From: Volvox africanus
Taxonomy: Eukaryota > Chlorophyta > Chlorophyceae > Chlamydomonadales > Volvocaceae
DNA length: 64,000 nucleotides
Reading direction: 5' to 3'
NCBI GenBank assembly: GCA_030268105.1
Contig: BSDZ01000010.1
Span: forward strand, 348,001 to 412,000
Shown here: positions 1 to 9,715 of the stretch, piece after piece
Layout of the letters: every line of letters starts with the position of its first letter
Position numbering within the stretch: the first letter of the stretch is position 1
Program-made: the position numbers and the translations under genes
Notes under the pieces: model-generated
Seen by the model: only the letters and a program-made list of their open reading frames with translations
The model's database searches: none
What the model was told of the DNA's origin: nothing

Positions 1-1164
1 AGGAAAGCTAGGAACTCAAGCAAGACGGCAGCAAAAAAGGTACAGCCCATTCATCCTGTCTTCCTGTTTTATTGAGATGTAATTTCATGTTTCCTTATAT
101 TCTTTTCATTTGCTGTGTGCTTTGTCGTTTGATGTGCCATATGTCGATTTATTTTTCTCTTTTTTGATAGAAATTGTAAGCTTGTAATTTCTCAAATCAT
201 ATATGTGTGTGTAGGATAGGGGGGTACATCACCCGTGGCCACTAACCTGGCAGTCCCTACCTTCCCCGGTGTTTCGGGGCACCCTCATCCAGTCTCCCAT
301 GCCAACTTCTCCGAAATCAGTGGTTTTCCCAGGTTCAGCACCCACCACCAGCATCCAGCGGAATCTGCCGAATCAACTAAAGCGTCAACTCCGCTACTAG
401 TCAGCTCGCAGGTCACTTTAATTGGGGTCGTCACTGTCCATCGACATGGGGCACCCTGCCTTTAACATTAGAGCCTTTGGCCTGCTCTCAGTCGGGGTAG
501 AACCTGGAACTCCAGGGGCATATTAGTTGTGCCATAACAGTCGTGCCTGAACAGCCCTCATATATGTATGCTAACGTCGGCCCTTGAAGGTAACGAACGA
601 TGACGATGTGCGGCCATCCACAAAAGTGAGGCGACCAAGCACGGGCACCAAAAGAAAGGTACGAAATATTGAGGTCAGACATTACTTACTTTTTAATATA
701 ACCTTTTTATTACTACCAAGTCCCTTCACGTATTTTGGACCAGCAGGTGCCCTAAGTCTACGGATCACCATGACAGTTACGACCACCAGGGACAGAAGGT
801 AATTTCCTTAGTTCAGCTTATTATCTAAATTTCCTTCATGTTTGAATGTATAATTATAATATGTGTTGTTTCGACTGATAAAGGTCAAGAGTGTTTCGGA
901 AGGTGTGCGATGTACACGGGCACTATGTCAACGTGGGAGCTCAGGGAGTTAGCAGAAACAGGTAACAAAGTGTCCAAGTACATAGTACAGCAAATGAAAG
1001 ACTATGCTTTTAGAATGATTAGTGGTACTTAAAAGCACTGCCCACCCTAGACATGATTAAGATTATTGTAACCGGAAGTGATAATTGCTGAGTGGTGACA
1101 GCTTAATTTACATTTATACATATGCATGTAAATAAGTATAATTTTCCATTTCTAAACTTTTCAG
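1..1164 (+). other. possible intron/exon region of a host gene
   Basis: I see several GT-AG boundaries here: a donor-like AAAAAAG/GTACAG near 38, an acceptor-like TGTGTGTAG near 214, AGAAAG/GTACGA near 658, an acceptor CCAG near 743, CAGAAG/GTAATT near 798, an acceptor GATAAAG near 883 and ACAG/GTAACA near 960. The intervening stretches are AT-rich like introns and the others are higher in GC like exons. An open stretch at 235-465 is rich in Pro, Ser and His. I could not join the pieces into one continuous reading frame, so exon limits and product are unknown. No retroelement protein motif is visible, which favours host sequence. Confidence 0.3.
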
Positions 1165-1278
1165 GAGTTGCTTGAGGAGGAGGTGAGCGAGGACGAGAAG
1201 ATTGAGGACGAGCAGGATGACGCCACCACTGCGCCAGAGGAGGATGACAACAGAGAGAGTGAAATAGAAGACTATTAG
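1165..1278 (+). CDS. acidic C-terminal exon of an unidentified spliced gene
   Basis: A pyrimidine-rich tract ending TTTTCAG is followed by a 37-codon open frame that stops at TAG 1276-1278. The peptide is extremely acidic: about half of its residues are Glu or Asp, in runs such as ELLEEEVSEDEK, and it ends EIEDY. Such tails are common on nuclear and chaperone-type eukaryotic proteins but do not identify a family. The frame requires phase 0 at the acceptor. The nearest upstream exon candidate (about 884-960) does not join it cleanly in that phase, so another exon or acceptor may be used. Function unknown. Confidence 0.35.
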   Translation, partial: ELLEEEVSEDEKIEDEQDDATTAPEEDDNRESEIEDY

Positions 1279-1879
1279 ATAGAACTAACATCTAACATGT
1301 TTGTTTCTAAGCTTATATTAGAGCGGGCTGCTAAATGTGCGGTGGCAGATGAAGTTAGGATGTATGTACCTAATGATGATTGAAATGATTGGTGCATGGT
1401 ACAAATGATTATTGAACTCATAAACAAAATTTGATTGGCAGGATTGGATGTGTAGAAATTTGATTGTTTCGTTGCGTACTCACCAATGGCTGCTTACCTG
1501 GATGCTTTCCGAATATTGAACTGTAAATTATTGACTGGAATATTTTATCTATCAAAACTGAAATCCTATTGATATTCTTCATAACAGCGACGTACATTAC
1601 GACAGGATAGTTTCCGTACACACAAAAATAATTCTGCAGCGGGTGGGCAAAACAGCAAACAATAACAGGAACGATAACTGAAACAGTAAAGAAATAACCA
1701 GAACGACCAAAAGTAGTTTCAGTGAGCAAGAATGCGAGGCTGCCTCGTACACAAAGCGAAAGTGGCGCGAATGTTGCTATCGCACACGTAAGACCTTGCG
1801 AAAGCGTGCGAATATGTTAGTTACATGTGTTTAAAACTTTTATGCAACCCACAACTGCTACCTGTGTACGCATTATTCG
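1279..1879. other. no gene seen
   Basis: AT-rich sequence downstream of the acidic exon. It probably includes the 3' untranslated or flanking region of that gene. I see no convincing coding frame, RNA gene or repeat. Confidence 0.5.
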
Positions 1880-2300
1880 CAGCATACGCAAGCATGCGTT
1901 AATGCGCGTTAATGCGCATTAGGCGTGCGTATATTGTGCGTTAGAGAACTTTAACTTCCATGCACGCTTTGTATTTTTGCTTGCGTATGGGTCTCTAACG
2001 CTTGTGTTGCGTTAGGCCTAACGCACACCTTAGAATCTATGTGGGTGCGTTTGACATTGCGTAAGTTCGCGTTAGGTTGCGTTAGCTAACACAAAGTAAA
2101 CGCAAACATTTTCGTTCCCTCCCAAAAAGGTTTATTTGCCATTGCGTTAGGTGCGTTAGGATTGCGTTAGCGATACGCAAGCAATAACACAATGTGTTTG
2201 ATTTGCGTTAGGCTTTGCGTTAGCTCGCGTTAGTTCGCGTTAAGCTTGCGTTAGGCTTGCGTTAGGGGTCCCTAACGCGAGCCTAACGCGAGCTAACGCA
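1880..2300. repeat. degenerate GCGTTAG array
   Basis: The words GCGTTAG, GCGTTA and their complement CTAACGC recur more than twenty times in about 420 bp. Spacing is irregular (often 10-11 bp) and densest at 2140-2300. Orientation is mostly GCGTTAG on the plus strand, switching to CTAACGC after 2269. The motif resembles no telomere repeat I can name, and spacing is too irregular for a simple satellite. It abuts the truncated 3' end of the LINE-type element. Confidence 0.75.
2237..2299. repeat. long inverted repeat built from GCGTTAG units
   Basis: Arms 2237-2267 and 2270-2299 are complementary apart from a few TT/C differences. At the centre GCGTTAGGG and CCCTAACGC are separated by two bases. 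About 30 paired positions could form a cruciform in DNA or a hairpin in RNA. Confidence 0.75.
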
Positions 2301-2921
2301 CGAATTCCTTGTTATATTGAGGTCGCCCTTGTCCCTCACCGTCTTGCAGACATGGGACATCTGTGCACTCCAGTTGAGGGTCATCGTCACGTGTACCCCA
2401 AGGTATTTGTAGGGCTCCGTGGGGGGTAGGTACGGCACTGCCTGGCCGCTTATTTTGATTTTCTCCTCCAGGGCTGACTTGAGTGTGCGTGTACAAGTGG
2501 GTCCGTTCAGGCCTCTGTCAGCCCAGGCTCTGTGGTGCAGGATGCCCGTCACTGCGCTTTTTTTGTGGTTTACGTGCAGGCCCGCCCATTTTGAGTACAG
2601 GCTGATTTTGTCGCATTGCATCTGTAGGTCTTGTGCGTTGTTGGTCATCACAGTGAGGTCGTCGGCGTATGCGGCTGAGCTTCCGTGGTATCTGGCGTTC
2701 AAGCTGTCAGAGAGGCAGCCATACTTGTACCCCCGTCCGCCTGCATGGAGCCATCGGAGGAGTGGTTCGAGGAAGATGATGAATAGCACCGGTGAAAGCG
2801 TTTCTCCCTGAACCGTGCCGCGTTCGATCATTATTGGTGCTGTGTGGCCGTGCTCTGTCCGTATAGTGGTCCGTGCCTGGCTGTAAAGGTCCCATACGAC
2901 ATAGATGAGGTCCTCAGGTAG
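2300..2921 (-). pseudogene. LINE reverse transcriptase, C-terminal part
   Basis: The minus-strand frame contains RT motif B (GTVQGETLSPVLF) and the catalytic box AAYADDLTVM, followed by thumb-like sequence. It is the continuation of the RT domain at 9716-10141, from which it is separated by element A. After about 2310 the frame runs into the GCGTTAG array, so the C-terminus of the protein is lost. RT copies the element RNA at the nicked target in this class. As it stands the gene is non-functional because it is split and truncated. Confidence 0.85.
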
Positions 2922-3343
2922 TGTTGTATATGGTACCCACGAAGGGTGGTATCAAAAGATACCGGTTGTTGTGCCAGAGCCCGATTAAGTAGAGCCGCCG
3001 ACTAGGTCGTACTTGAGAGACCATAAGGCCTCGAACCGGGCGTGACCTTCAGAAGTCACCACTACAACCGGAGATTCAGTGAACCAGGAACCAGATCTTC
3101 CACCATTTACCATTCAGGCGGTAAATGGCCCATTCCATACAGGTTAAGGAGTAACCGACAGGTTCGGATGTTTCAGGAAATCGGTTAGCATTGGTCGTCG
3201 ACAGCCGAGACCAACTCCACAAATCGAATGCCAGATTGGACCATGAAACAGTTAATCTGATAATTAAATATATAATATCATTAAATATTAAACAGATAAT
3301 TATTATACTTAATGAACTACCAAAATGCATTAAGGATACAACA
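2922..3343 (-). repeat. element A 3' LTR
   Basis: It is a 422-bp direct copy of 9289-9710 and holds self-complementary stretches such as CCATTTACC...GGTAAATGG. The terminal 100 bp toward 3343 is strongly AT-rich. The polypurine tract lies beside it at 3344-3356 (GAGGGGGAACAAT read on the minus strand). Confidence 0.95.
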
Positions 3344-3412
3344 ATTGTTCCCCCTCTAGATGCAGCGTCCCGATGCATGAAACGAGAGCAGACAGGTTGA
3401 GGTAGGACAGCG

Positions 3413-6400
3413 TCAGAGAGGTCCGTCCTTAGACTGTGCCCGCAGCCTAGCTTCATCAAGCAGGGGTTTCATGTCAGGGGTGAAGTTACGTGCCGGGTCC
3501 CAGCTATTGTGCTCAGATGAATACCCAGACCACTTAACCAGGTACTCATGTACGTTACGCTTACGCCTGCCTTTGCCAACACGTCGTGCACGGTAATCCA
3601 GGATACATTCGACAGCATACAGGGTCTGCTTACCCGATAACCAGGTTGAGGGATTAGCTTCCGTAACAGGAGGGATGCTATCGTTAGCCTCAGGCAGAGT
3701 ACCCCGATATGGACGTACGAGAGATACATGAAATGTGGGATGAATGCGTAGGTCAGATGGGAGTTGTAACTCTACAGCCACCGACCCTACCATGCGTACG
3801 ACAGGATAAGGCCCCACAAAGCGCGGTAATAACTTGCGAGACCCATCAGCCAGGGAACGAAGGTTCTTCGTGCTCAACATAACCAGCTGGCCCTTAGTGA
3901 ACGTGACGTCCTTTTTGGACTTGTTATAATAGTCCATAGCCCGTTGCTGTGCAGCTTCCAGGCAAGCTTTAGCGTCAGTTAGACGGGACACGAAAGACTT
4001 AGCAAACGTTTTTGCAGCTGGAACATTTACGTCCAACTCCCGCCAAACAGGCAAAGCAGGGTTAAAACCGTAATTCAGGAAAAACGGACTATTACCAACG
4101 GACCGGTTAGTAGCATTATTAATGGCAAACTCAGCAGCGGTTAGGTAGGTATCCCATGCAGTAGGGGTGCGTCCTGCAAAGTTACGGAGCATATCACCCA
4201 GGACACGGTTAACACGCTCTGTTTGCCCATCAGATTGGGGGTGGTAGGCGGTGGACAGGTTCACCCGCATTCCTACCAGAGTCCCCAGGGCGCCCCAAAA
4301 CTTACTTTCAAATTGAGTGCCGCGGTCAGATACCACGGACTTGGGGACCCCATGCAAACGTACCACATTGTCGAAAAATAGACGGGCCGTTTGCTCAGCT
4401 GTGCAGGATGATGTCGTGGGGGCCAGGTGGACCATCTTGGTGAAACGGTCGACCAGGACCAGCACAGCATCGTATCCTCCCTCAGTTTTGGGCAGCGCAA
4501 CAATAAAGTCCATAGAGACGCTTTCCCACGGAGCGTCAGGAATAGGAAGAGGTTGGAGATGCCCATGTGCTTTACCAGACTGGGCCTTATTGTGCTGGCA
4601 CAGGTCGCAACAGAGGACATAGTTTTCGGTGTCCTTAGCCATGCGGGGCCACCAGAATTGACGCCGCAAAAGCTCTAGTAACCGCGTGCAGCCAGGATGC
4701 CCAGCAAGAGGGCCGTCATGAAAACGTGAGAGAAGTTCACGACGTAATGAATCGTCGTTAGGTACGACAATCTGACGGTGGGATCCTTCCGATCGGATCC
4801 ATAAGCCATGCTCCTGTACCAAGTGCCCCGTGTGGTTGTGAATTGTGAACCACGGGTCGGCTGCATAAGCCTGTTTCAAGCGCTTGGTAAAATCGGAGGG
4901 CACGAAGTTAGGTTTTGCCTGAGACCTACTCCGTGTGCTTACCGCCAGAATGGCTGCATGCAGTGAGGGGTGCCTACTGAGAGCATCAGCTATGTTAAGT
5001 GAGCCATTCAGGTACTCCCAATCAAAGTTAAACCGTGCCAGGTATTCCATCCAGCGGGCCTGGCGTCGGTTAAGGGAGGGCACACCTTGCAGAAACGTAA
5101 GGGGTTTGTGATCAGTCTTGAGGGCAAAAGGCCGGCCCTCAAGGTAACATCGCCATTCCTTCAAGGCATGTAGGACCGCCAGAAATTCCTGTTCCCCAGT
5201 GGTATAACGGGTTTCAGCCCCCGAAAACTTCTTACTCGTGTATGCAATGGGGCGTCCCTGCTGCAACAGAACTGCCCCCGTCCCATGTATAGATGCATCA
5301 GTTATGACCTCTACACGGAACGGCAATGAGTAGTCAGGGAAGTGCAGGATAATATCATCAGAGATAGCACGCTTCAAAGCGTCAAAAGCTTCTTGGCATG
5401 CGGGGGTCCAGGCCTCAGGTGAAGAGAAGGCTCCCTTACGTGTGAGGTTTGTTAGTGGTGCAGCAATGACTGAGTAGCGCTCTATGAACTTACGAAAGTA
5501 GTTGGTCAGGCCCAAAAACTTACGCAGTTCCTGAAGGTTGGAGGGCACTGGCCAATCCCGAACAACAGCAGTTTTCCGGGGGTCCATCCGTATGCCACCC
5601 TGAGACACTATATGCCCCAGATACTCCACCTGTGGTTGTGCCCAGTGGCACTTAGAACGCTTAGCATACAGCTGCTCACGCCGCAGAACCTCAAAGACCA
5701 GGCGGAGGTGTTGTATGTGCTCCTCACGGGTCTTTGAAAACACCAGGATATCGTCCAGATAACAGATGACGAATTTGTCGATGTATGGCCTGAAGATGCG
5801 GTCCATGACGGCTTGGAACGTTGCAGGGGCGTTCGTCAGTCCAAAACTAAGGACGGTATATTCAAAATGGCCAAACGGCGTACGGAAAGCCGTTTTAGGG
5901 ATGTCAGATTCTGCTATACGAATCTGATTATACCCCTGCTGGAGGTCAATAGAGCTAAAGAATGCAGAATCTTTTAGCTTATCCAGCAGATCATCGACAC
6001 GTGGGAGGGGGTAACGGTTCTTAACCGTTGCGGCATTTAACCCCCTATAGTCAATGCACATTCTCAGAGTCCCATCCTTCTTTCCCACAAACAGAATAGG
6101 GGCGGAGTATGGGGATGTGCTTGGCCGTATCATACCTTTTTTCAGCAGCTCAGTAACCTGTCGTTTGACCTCGTCCAGCTCCAAGGGGCTTAGCCGATAC
6201 ATGGGGTGGGAAACGGGTACTGCACCAGGCACCAAAGGTATGGTGTGATCCACAGGCCGCATTGGAGGCTTACCAGGGACCTCCTGGAATATATCTGCAT
6301 ATTCCTGTAACAGGGCCTCAAGCTCAGGGTCAGTGGCATCAGCTGGGATAGAAGTTGCATTCAGGTGCAACTTGGGCCGTACTAGTAAAGCATGGGCCCC

Positions 6401-7483
6401 CTTGCGAATCATGCGAACTGCTGCTTTTCTGCCAACAACTTCAGGTTCAGTGTGCTGACAGATAGCAGTGGTTGCATAATTAAAGCAAGGCGCAGGTGTC
6501 ATCTGATCTGGTGGCTGTCCGGCAGTAGTAAAGGGTACCTTGCAGACTAGATTCCCCTTGCGCAGGCGCAAAGATTTAGACTCATAGTCAAGGACAGCCC
6601 CATACTGTGCTAGTGTGGAAGAACCCAAGATATACGTGGCAGCGTCAGTTAGCTCAGGCAACACGTATGGGCGGACATTTAACCTTAAAGGACCTGCAGA
6701 TAGACGAAGATTAACCTGCCCCAAGATAGCCTGCTTACCCCCATCAGCAAGGGTAACTTTTGACCAGGAGCATGGGCTAGGTTTCAGGCCAAGCTGCGTA
6801 ACCACTGATGCCGAAATGAAATCATCACTGGCTCCAGAGTCGGCTAGGGCGGTGAACGTACGACCTGCCGTACTTACGGTGATCAGAGGTACGCCAGCAC
6901 CTATCAGGGCAGCAGCTTTAGGCAAGCAGAGAACTGAAATACAGGGTTCAGTCTCAGGCAAGCCCTCCTGAACCGGTTTAGGAGCAGCAAACCAGACGTC
7001 AACAGAGTATGGGCTTCCAGGGAGCTGAACGACCTCACCTGCCATACCAAGGCTATGGAAAAGAGCCGTCCCTGGATTAAACCTTAAGACCCGTTGCATT
7101 CCCGACAGAAAAGAAGGGTTGCGTCGGGACACATACTCAGGCAGCAAGATGCATGCTGAGGTATCAGGGTGTTGACGTTTGCATGCCCTAAAGTGAGCTA
7201 ATTGCTTCTGTAGCTCGCAGAGTGAAGAGGGAGTGAACAAGATAGTATGCCCACCCAAGTTAGCGGAGGATAGGGGGCGACCTTGAGGCTCAAACAGATT
7301 ACAAAAGCCATCAAAGCCGGCACGGATAGTTCGTGCATCAAAAGAAAAACGTCTCCCTATCACCTGCTCCACTTGGTTTAAAACAGAGGGCAAAAGAGCC
7401 CGTACTGCACGGCACTTTGCTACCATCTGGCCCACAGCAAAGACCCCAGGTGGTGATCCCTCTATACCAGCCTGGGCAAGTTC
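3413..7483 (-). CDS. element A Pol polyprotein (PR-RT-RH-IN-chromodomain)
   Basis: The frame directly follows the gag UAG and runs about 1,356 codons. Domain order by motif: aspartic protease ADSGASDDF about 200 residues in; RT with MCIDYRGLN and the catalytic [10 protein letters not shown]; RNase H with ITDASIHGTGAVL and ADALSRHPS; integrase with an HHCC finger (ending CCDLCQHNK) and catalytic DFIVALPK, VSDRGTQF and SDGQTERVNR; C-terminal chromodomain with EYLVKWSGY and HNSWDPARNF. The full family order is present with no internal stop, so it looks competent. The first residues after the UAG match the other family here, supporting readthrough from gag rather than an independent start. Confidence 0.95.
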   Translation of the reverse strand, partial: ELAQAGIEGSPPGVFAVGQMVAKCRAVRALLPSVLNQVEQVIGRRFSFDARTIRAGFDGFCNLFEPQGRPLSSANLGGHTILFTPSSLCELQKQLAHFRACKRQHPDTSACILLPEYVSRRNPSFLSGMQRVLRFNPGTALFHSLGMAGEVVQLPGSPYSVDVWFAAPKPVQEGLPETEPCISVLCLPKAAALIGAGVPLITVSTAGRTFTALADSGASDDFISASVVTQLGLKPSPCSWSKVTLADGGKQAILGQVNLRLSAGPLRLNVRPYVLPELTDAATYILGSSTLAQYGAVLDYESKSLRLRKGNLVCKVPFTTAGQPPDQMTPAPCFNYATTAICQHTEPEVVGRKAAVRMIRKGAHALLVRPKLHLNATSIPADATDPELEALLQEYADIFQEVPGKPPMRPVDHTIPLVPGAVPVSHPMYRLSPLELDEVKRQVTELLKKGMIRPSTSPYSAPILFVGKKDGTLRMCIDYRGLNAATVKNRYPLPRVDDLLDKLKDSAFFSSIDLQQGYNQIRIAESDIPKTAFRTPFGHFEYTVLSFGLTNAPATFQAVMDRIFRPYIDKFVICYLDDILVFSKTREEHIQHLRLVFEVLRREQLYAKRSKCHWAQPQVEYLGHIVSQGGIRMDPRKTAVVRDWPVPSNLQELRKFLGLTNYFRKFIERYSVIAAPLTNLTRKGAFSSPEAWTPACQEAFDALKRAISDDIILHFPDYSLPFRVEVITDASIHGTGAVLLQQGRPIAYTSKKFSGAETRYTTGEQEFLAVLHALKEWRCYLEGRPFALKTDHKPLTFLQGVPSLNRRQARWMEYLARFNFDWEYLNGSLNIADALSRHPSLHAAILAVSTRSRSQAKPNFVPSDFTKRLKQAYAADPWFTIHNHTGHLVQEHGLWIRSEGSHRQIVVPNDDSLRRELLSRFHDGPLAGHPGCTRLLELLRRQFWWPRMAKDTENYVLCCDLCQHNKAQSGKAHGHLQPLPIPDAPWESVSMDFIVALPKTEGGYDAVLVLVDRFTKMVHLAPTTSSCTAEQTARLFFDNVVRLHGVPKSVVSDRGTQFESKFWGALGTLVGMRVNLSTAYHPQSDGQTERVNRVLGDMLRNFAGRTPTAWDTYLTAAEFAINNATNRSVGNSPFFLNYGFNPALPVWRELDVNVPAAKTFAKSFVSRLTDAKACLEAAQQRAMDYYNKSKKDVTFTKGQLVMLSTKNLRSLADGSRKLLPRFVGPYPVVRMVGSVAVELQLPSDLRIHPTFHVSLVRPYRGTLPEANDSIPPVTEANPSTWLSGKQTLYAVECILDYRARRVGKGRRKRNVHEYLVKWSGYSSEHNSWDPARNFTPDMKPLLDEARLRAQSKDGPL

Positions 7484-8899
7484 CTAGTGGTCCTTACCCT
7501 TATTTTTCTCCGCCCCCAGCATTGGGCAGGAGTCGACCCTATGTTGGTCGGAACCGCAACGGAGGCACATCCCATATTGTTTACGAAAATGGAACTCCCG
7601 TCTAGTACATTTGAATGTGGTTAGATACTCCGCCAGGTTCTGCTTAGGCCCCTTCTTCTGCACATGGCCCCCTTTTGGGGCCAAGTGCCTCCCCTGCTGT
7701 CCGCCGCCCCTCTTAGACTTACCGGCGCCCTTAACCTGCCGCGGCTGATCCTCGTGCCCGGTGATGCCTGGACGAACGGATGCAGCCCGCGGTTTTTTGG
7801 TCGGGGGCGCCGGGGTCTCCTCGTCAGGGTCGTCGCAGGCCATGTCCTGTACCGACAGCATGTTCATTTTGGGACGGGCCAGTTTGTCAGATTCCCGTCG
7901 GGCCAGTAACCTAAGTTCAGCTCCCAGGGAGAACTGAACCAAGTCTGTATATGACTTAAAGGTTTTACCCGACAGGTCAGTTGCACAGTCCCCACTAAGG
8001 TCGGATGAGAGGCCCTGCTGAAACCAAAACACACGCTCACTATCAGACAGGTCCGCAATGGGCGTGACAAGAGCCTCAAAGCGGCTCTGATAGGCAGAGA
8101 CAGTTTCTCCAGGGCGCATGCGGTATTTGCCAGCATTTAATTTCAGGCGTGCCTCAGTGTCACGTGACTGGACCTGGGGTGCAAAACGGACAAGCAGTGC
8201 TTCTAGCAGTTCCTCAGATGTATAGGAATCCCTTGCGTTAGTCCATTGATCGTGCCATAATCTTGCCGCGCCTTCAAAGGCAGTGGCCAAGAAAAGACGG
8301 CGCGTAGAGTCCTGTTGACCCCCACGGGCTGTGGCAAAGTAGTTCCTAACATTACGGACAAAGGCCCGTGTTAGAGGCGCAGCAACTCGTCCTAAATCAG
8401 AAAGCTTAACATCCATAGGGATATTCAGCTTAGGCACTGCGATCACTATTTTTATCACCTCGTCCTCATGTCCAGTATGAGGAGGCCCAGGTGGCCTGGA
8501 AGAGGTGCCCGCAACAGCAGCACAAGTTGTTGCGGCAGCAGCGGGAGCCATCCCAGGAATATCCACGGCACCAGGTGTCAAATGGTTTGACACTACAGCA
8601 GGGCCATGAACATAAAAAGGGGATGGGGCATAAATAGGTGATGTAGGTGCCTCAGGGGATGCTGTGCCGCCTTGCCTGGGAATAGGTGAAGGCTGGTTCG
8701 GAAGGTCGATACCACCTGCCACAGCAGCATTTGGTGGCTGTGTCAACCTAGAGAGCCATTCCCACCTATTCGCTTGGCTAGCATTAGCAGCCATCCGGCC
8801 AACAAACTGAAAGGTGTTGGCAGCAAGAGCCGAGACAGCATTCGCTAAGTTCGAGGCTTGCATATTGTATGCCTGAAAGCCTAACAGATCGAACTGCAA
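7484..8899 (-). CDS. element A Gag
   Basis: Capsid/nucleocapsid protein that packages the element RNA. The middle has the retrotransposon Gag signature (FEGAARLWHDQW, EELLEALLVRFAP, VFWFQQGLSSDLSG). The C-terminal region is basic and ends in one zinc knuckle, CLRCGSDQHRVDSC (CX2CX4HX4C). The N-terminal third is Ala/Pro-rich. The frame is open upstream past 8899 into the leader, and the first ATG inside it encodes MQASNLANAV; the true N-terminus is uncertain. It ends at TAG 7484-7486 with pol in the same frame. Confidence 0.9.
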   Translation of the reverse strand: MQFDLLGFQAYNMQASNLANAVSALAANTFQFVGRMAANASQANRWEWLSRLTQPPNAAVAGGIDLPNQPSPIPRQGGTASPEAPTSPIYAPSPFYVHGPAVVSNHLTPGAVDIPGMAPAAAATTCAAVAGTSSRPPGPPHTGHEDEVIKIVIAVPKLNIPMDVKLSDLGRVAAPLTRAFVRNVRNYFATARGGQQDSTRRLFLATAFEGAARLWHDQWTNARDSYTSEELLEALLVRFAPQVQSRDTEARLKLNAGKYRMRPGETVSAYQSRFEALVTPIADLSDSERVFWFQQGLSSDLSGDCATDLSGKTFKSYTDLVQFSLGAELRLLARRESDKLARPKMNMLSVQDMACDDPDEETPAPPTKKPRAASVRPGITGHEDQPRQVKGAGKSKRGGGQQGRHLAPKGGHVQKKGPKQNLAEYLTTFKCTRREFHFRKQYGMCLRCGSDQHRVDSCPMLGAEKNKGKDH

Positions 8900-9167
8900 G
8901 TGACTGTTCTGGCGAAAGGCAAAGCAAAGGCAAGGACCAGGGCCTACCCAACGCTTGGATGCCTTCGATGAACTTCAAAAATTTTGAAGTCCGCGCGTGA
9001 AGTTGATTTGCGATGCATCGGAGTGACTGGGCAGAAGTGCTGCTCCGACGAGTCTGAGGTGTTGACATGGTGGTAGCCGCAGCGAAAATGGCGGCGCTCA
9101 GCTCCTCAGGCAATGTCTCCATGTCCAGAGGGATGTCGGCAGAAGGAAGATCGTGGTCGATGTCCAT
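8900..9167 (-). CDS. element A leader ORF, possible Gag N-terminal segment
   Basis: An ATG at 9167 opens a frame beginning MDIDHDLPS and containing LPEELSAAIFAAATT. This resembles the 31-residue leader peptide of family B-E (DTFAEDLGRAVLDAAAS) in length, acidity and placement just after the primer site. The frame is offset by one from gag, so a splice or frameshift would be needed to join them. I found no intron of the right length, so it could instead be an upstream ORF. Confidence 0.4.
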
Positions 9168-9273
9168 TTATAAAAGGGTAGCTTGAGTGGCTTGAGCAGT
9201 TACCACAGAAAGACTTGAGAAGGCTTGAAAAGATTTCAGCAGAAGACTTGACGAGACGTCCCAGGGAGGAACA

Positions 9274-9285
9274 GTCTCGATACCA
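9274..9285 (-). other. element A primer binding site
   Basis: TGGTATCGAGAC on the minus strand, three bases inside the 5' LTR. The TGG start pairs with a tRNA CCA end. The first seven bases match the initiator-Met type site TGGTATCAGAGC, but the rest differ. The same 12 bases are used by family B-E and L. The tRNA is not identified. Confidence 0.75.
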
Positions 9286-9288
9286 GCT

Positions 9289-9710
9289 TGTTGTATATGG
9301 TACCCACGAAGGGTGGTATCAAAAGATACCGGTTGTTGTGCCAGAGCCCGATTAAGTAGAGCCGCCGACTAGGTCGTACTTGAGAGACCATAAGGCCTCG
9401 AACCGGGCGTGACCTTCAGAAGTCACCACTACAACCGGAGATTCAGTGAACCAGGAACCAGATCTTCCACCATTTACCATTCAGGCGGTAAATGGCCCAT
9501 TCCATACAGGTTATGGAGTAACCGACAGGTTCGGATGTTTCAGGAAATCGGTTAGCATTGGTCATCGACAGCCGAGACCAACTCCACAAATCGAATGCCA
9601 GATTGGACCATGAAACTGTTAATCTGATAATTAAATATATAATATCATTAAATATTAAACAGATAATTATTATACTTAATGAATTACCAAAATGCATTAA
9701 GGATACAACA
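9289..9710 (-). repeat. element A 5' LTR
   Basis: 422 bp, four differences from the 3' LTR at 2922-3343. It should hold the promoter and transcription start of the element. The outer end at 9710 abuts the GGTAG duplication inside the LINE RT. Confidence 0.95.
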
Positions 9711-9715
9711 GGTAG

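Larger units (their letters stand above)
2922..9710 (-). mobile_element. Ty3/gypsy chromovirus A, complete, nested in LINE RT
   Basis: It has two 422-bp LTRs starting TGTTGTATATGG and ending GGATACAACA on the plus strand, differing at four positions by eye, so the insertion is fairly recent. The target-site duplication is GGTAG (2917-2921 and 9711-9715). Gag and pol are both open on the minus strand, in one frame separated by a UAG. A primer binding site and a polypurine tract lie in the expected places. This is the best-preserved complete element of the window, and its sequence is clearly distinct from family B-E and L. Confidence 0.95.

Noticed and set aside
1880..2300. Telomere-like tract
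   Set aside because: GCGTTAG is not a known telomere unit, spacing is irregular and the block is internal.
8900..9167. -1 ribosomal frameshift at AAAATTT joining the leader ORF of element A to gag
   Set aside because: The gag frame is +1 relative to the leader frame and has a TGA just after the slippery-looking site, so a -1 slip there does not reach gag.
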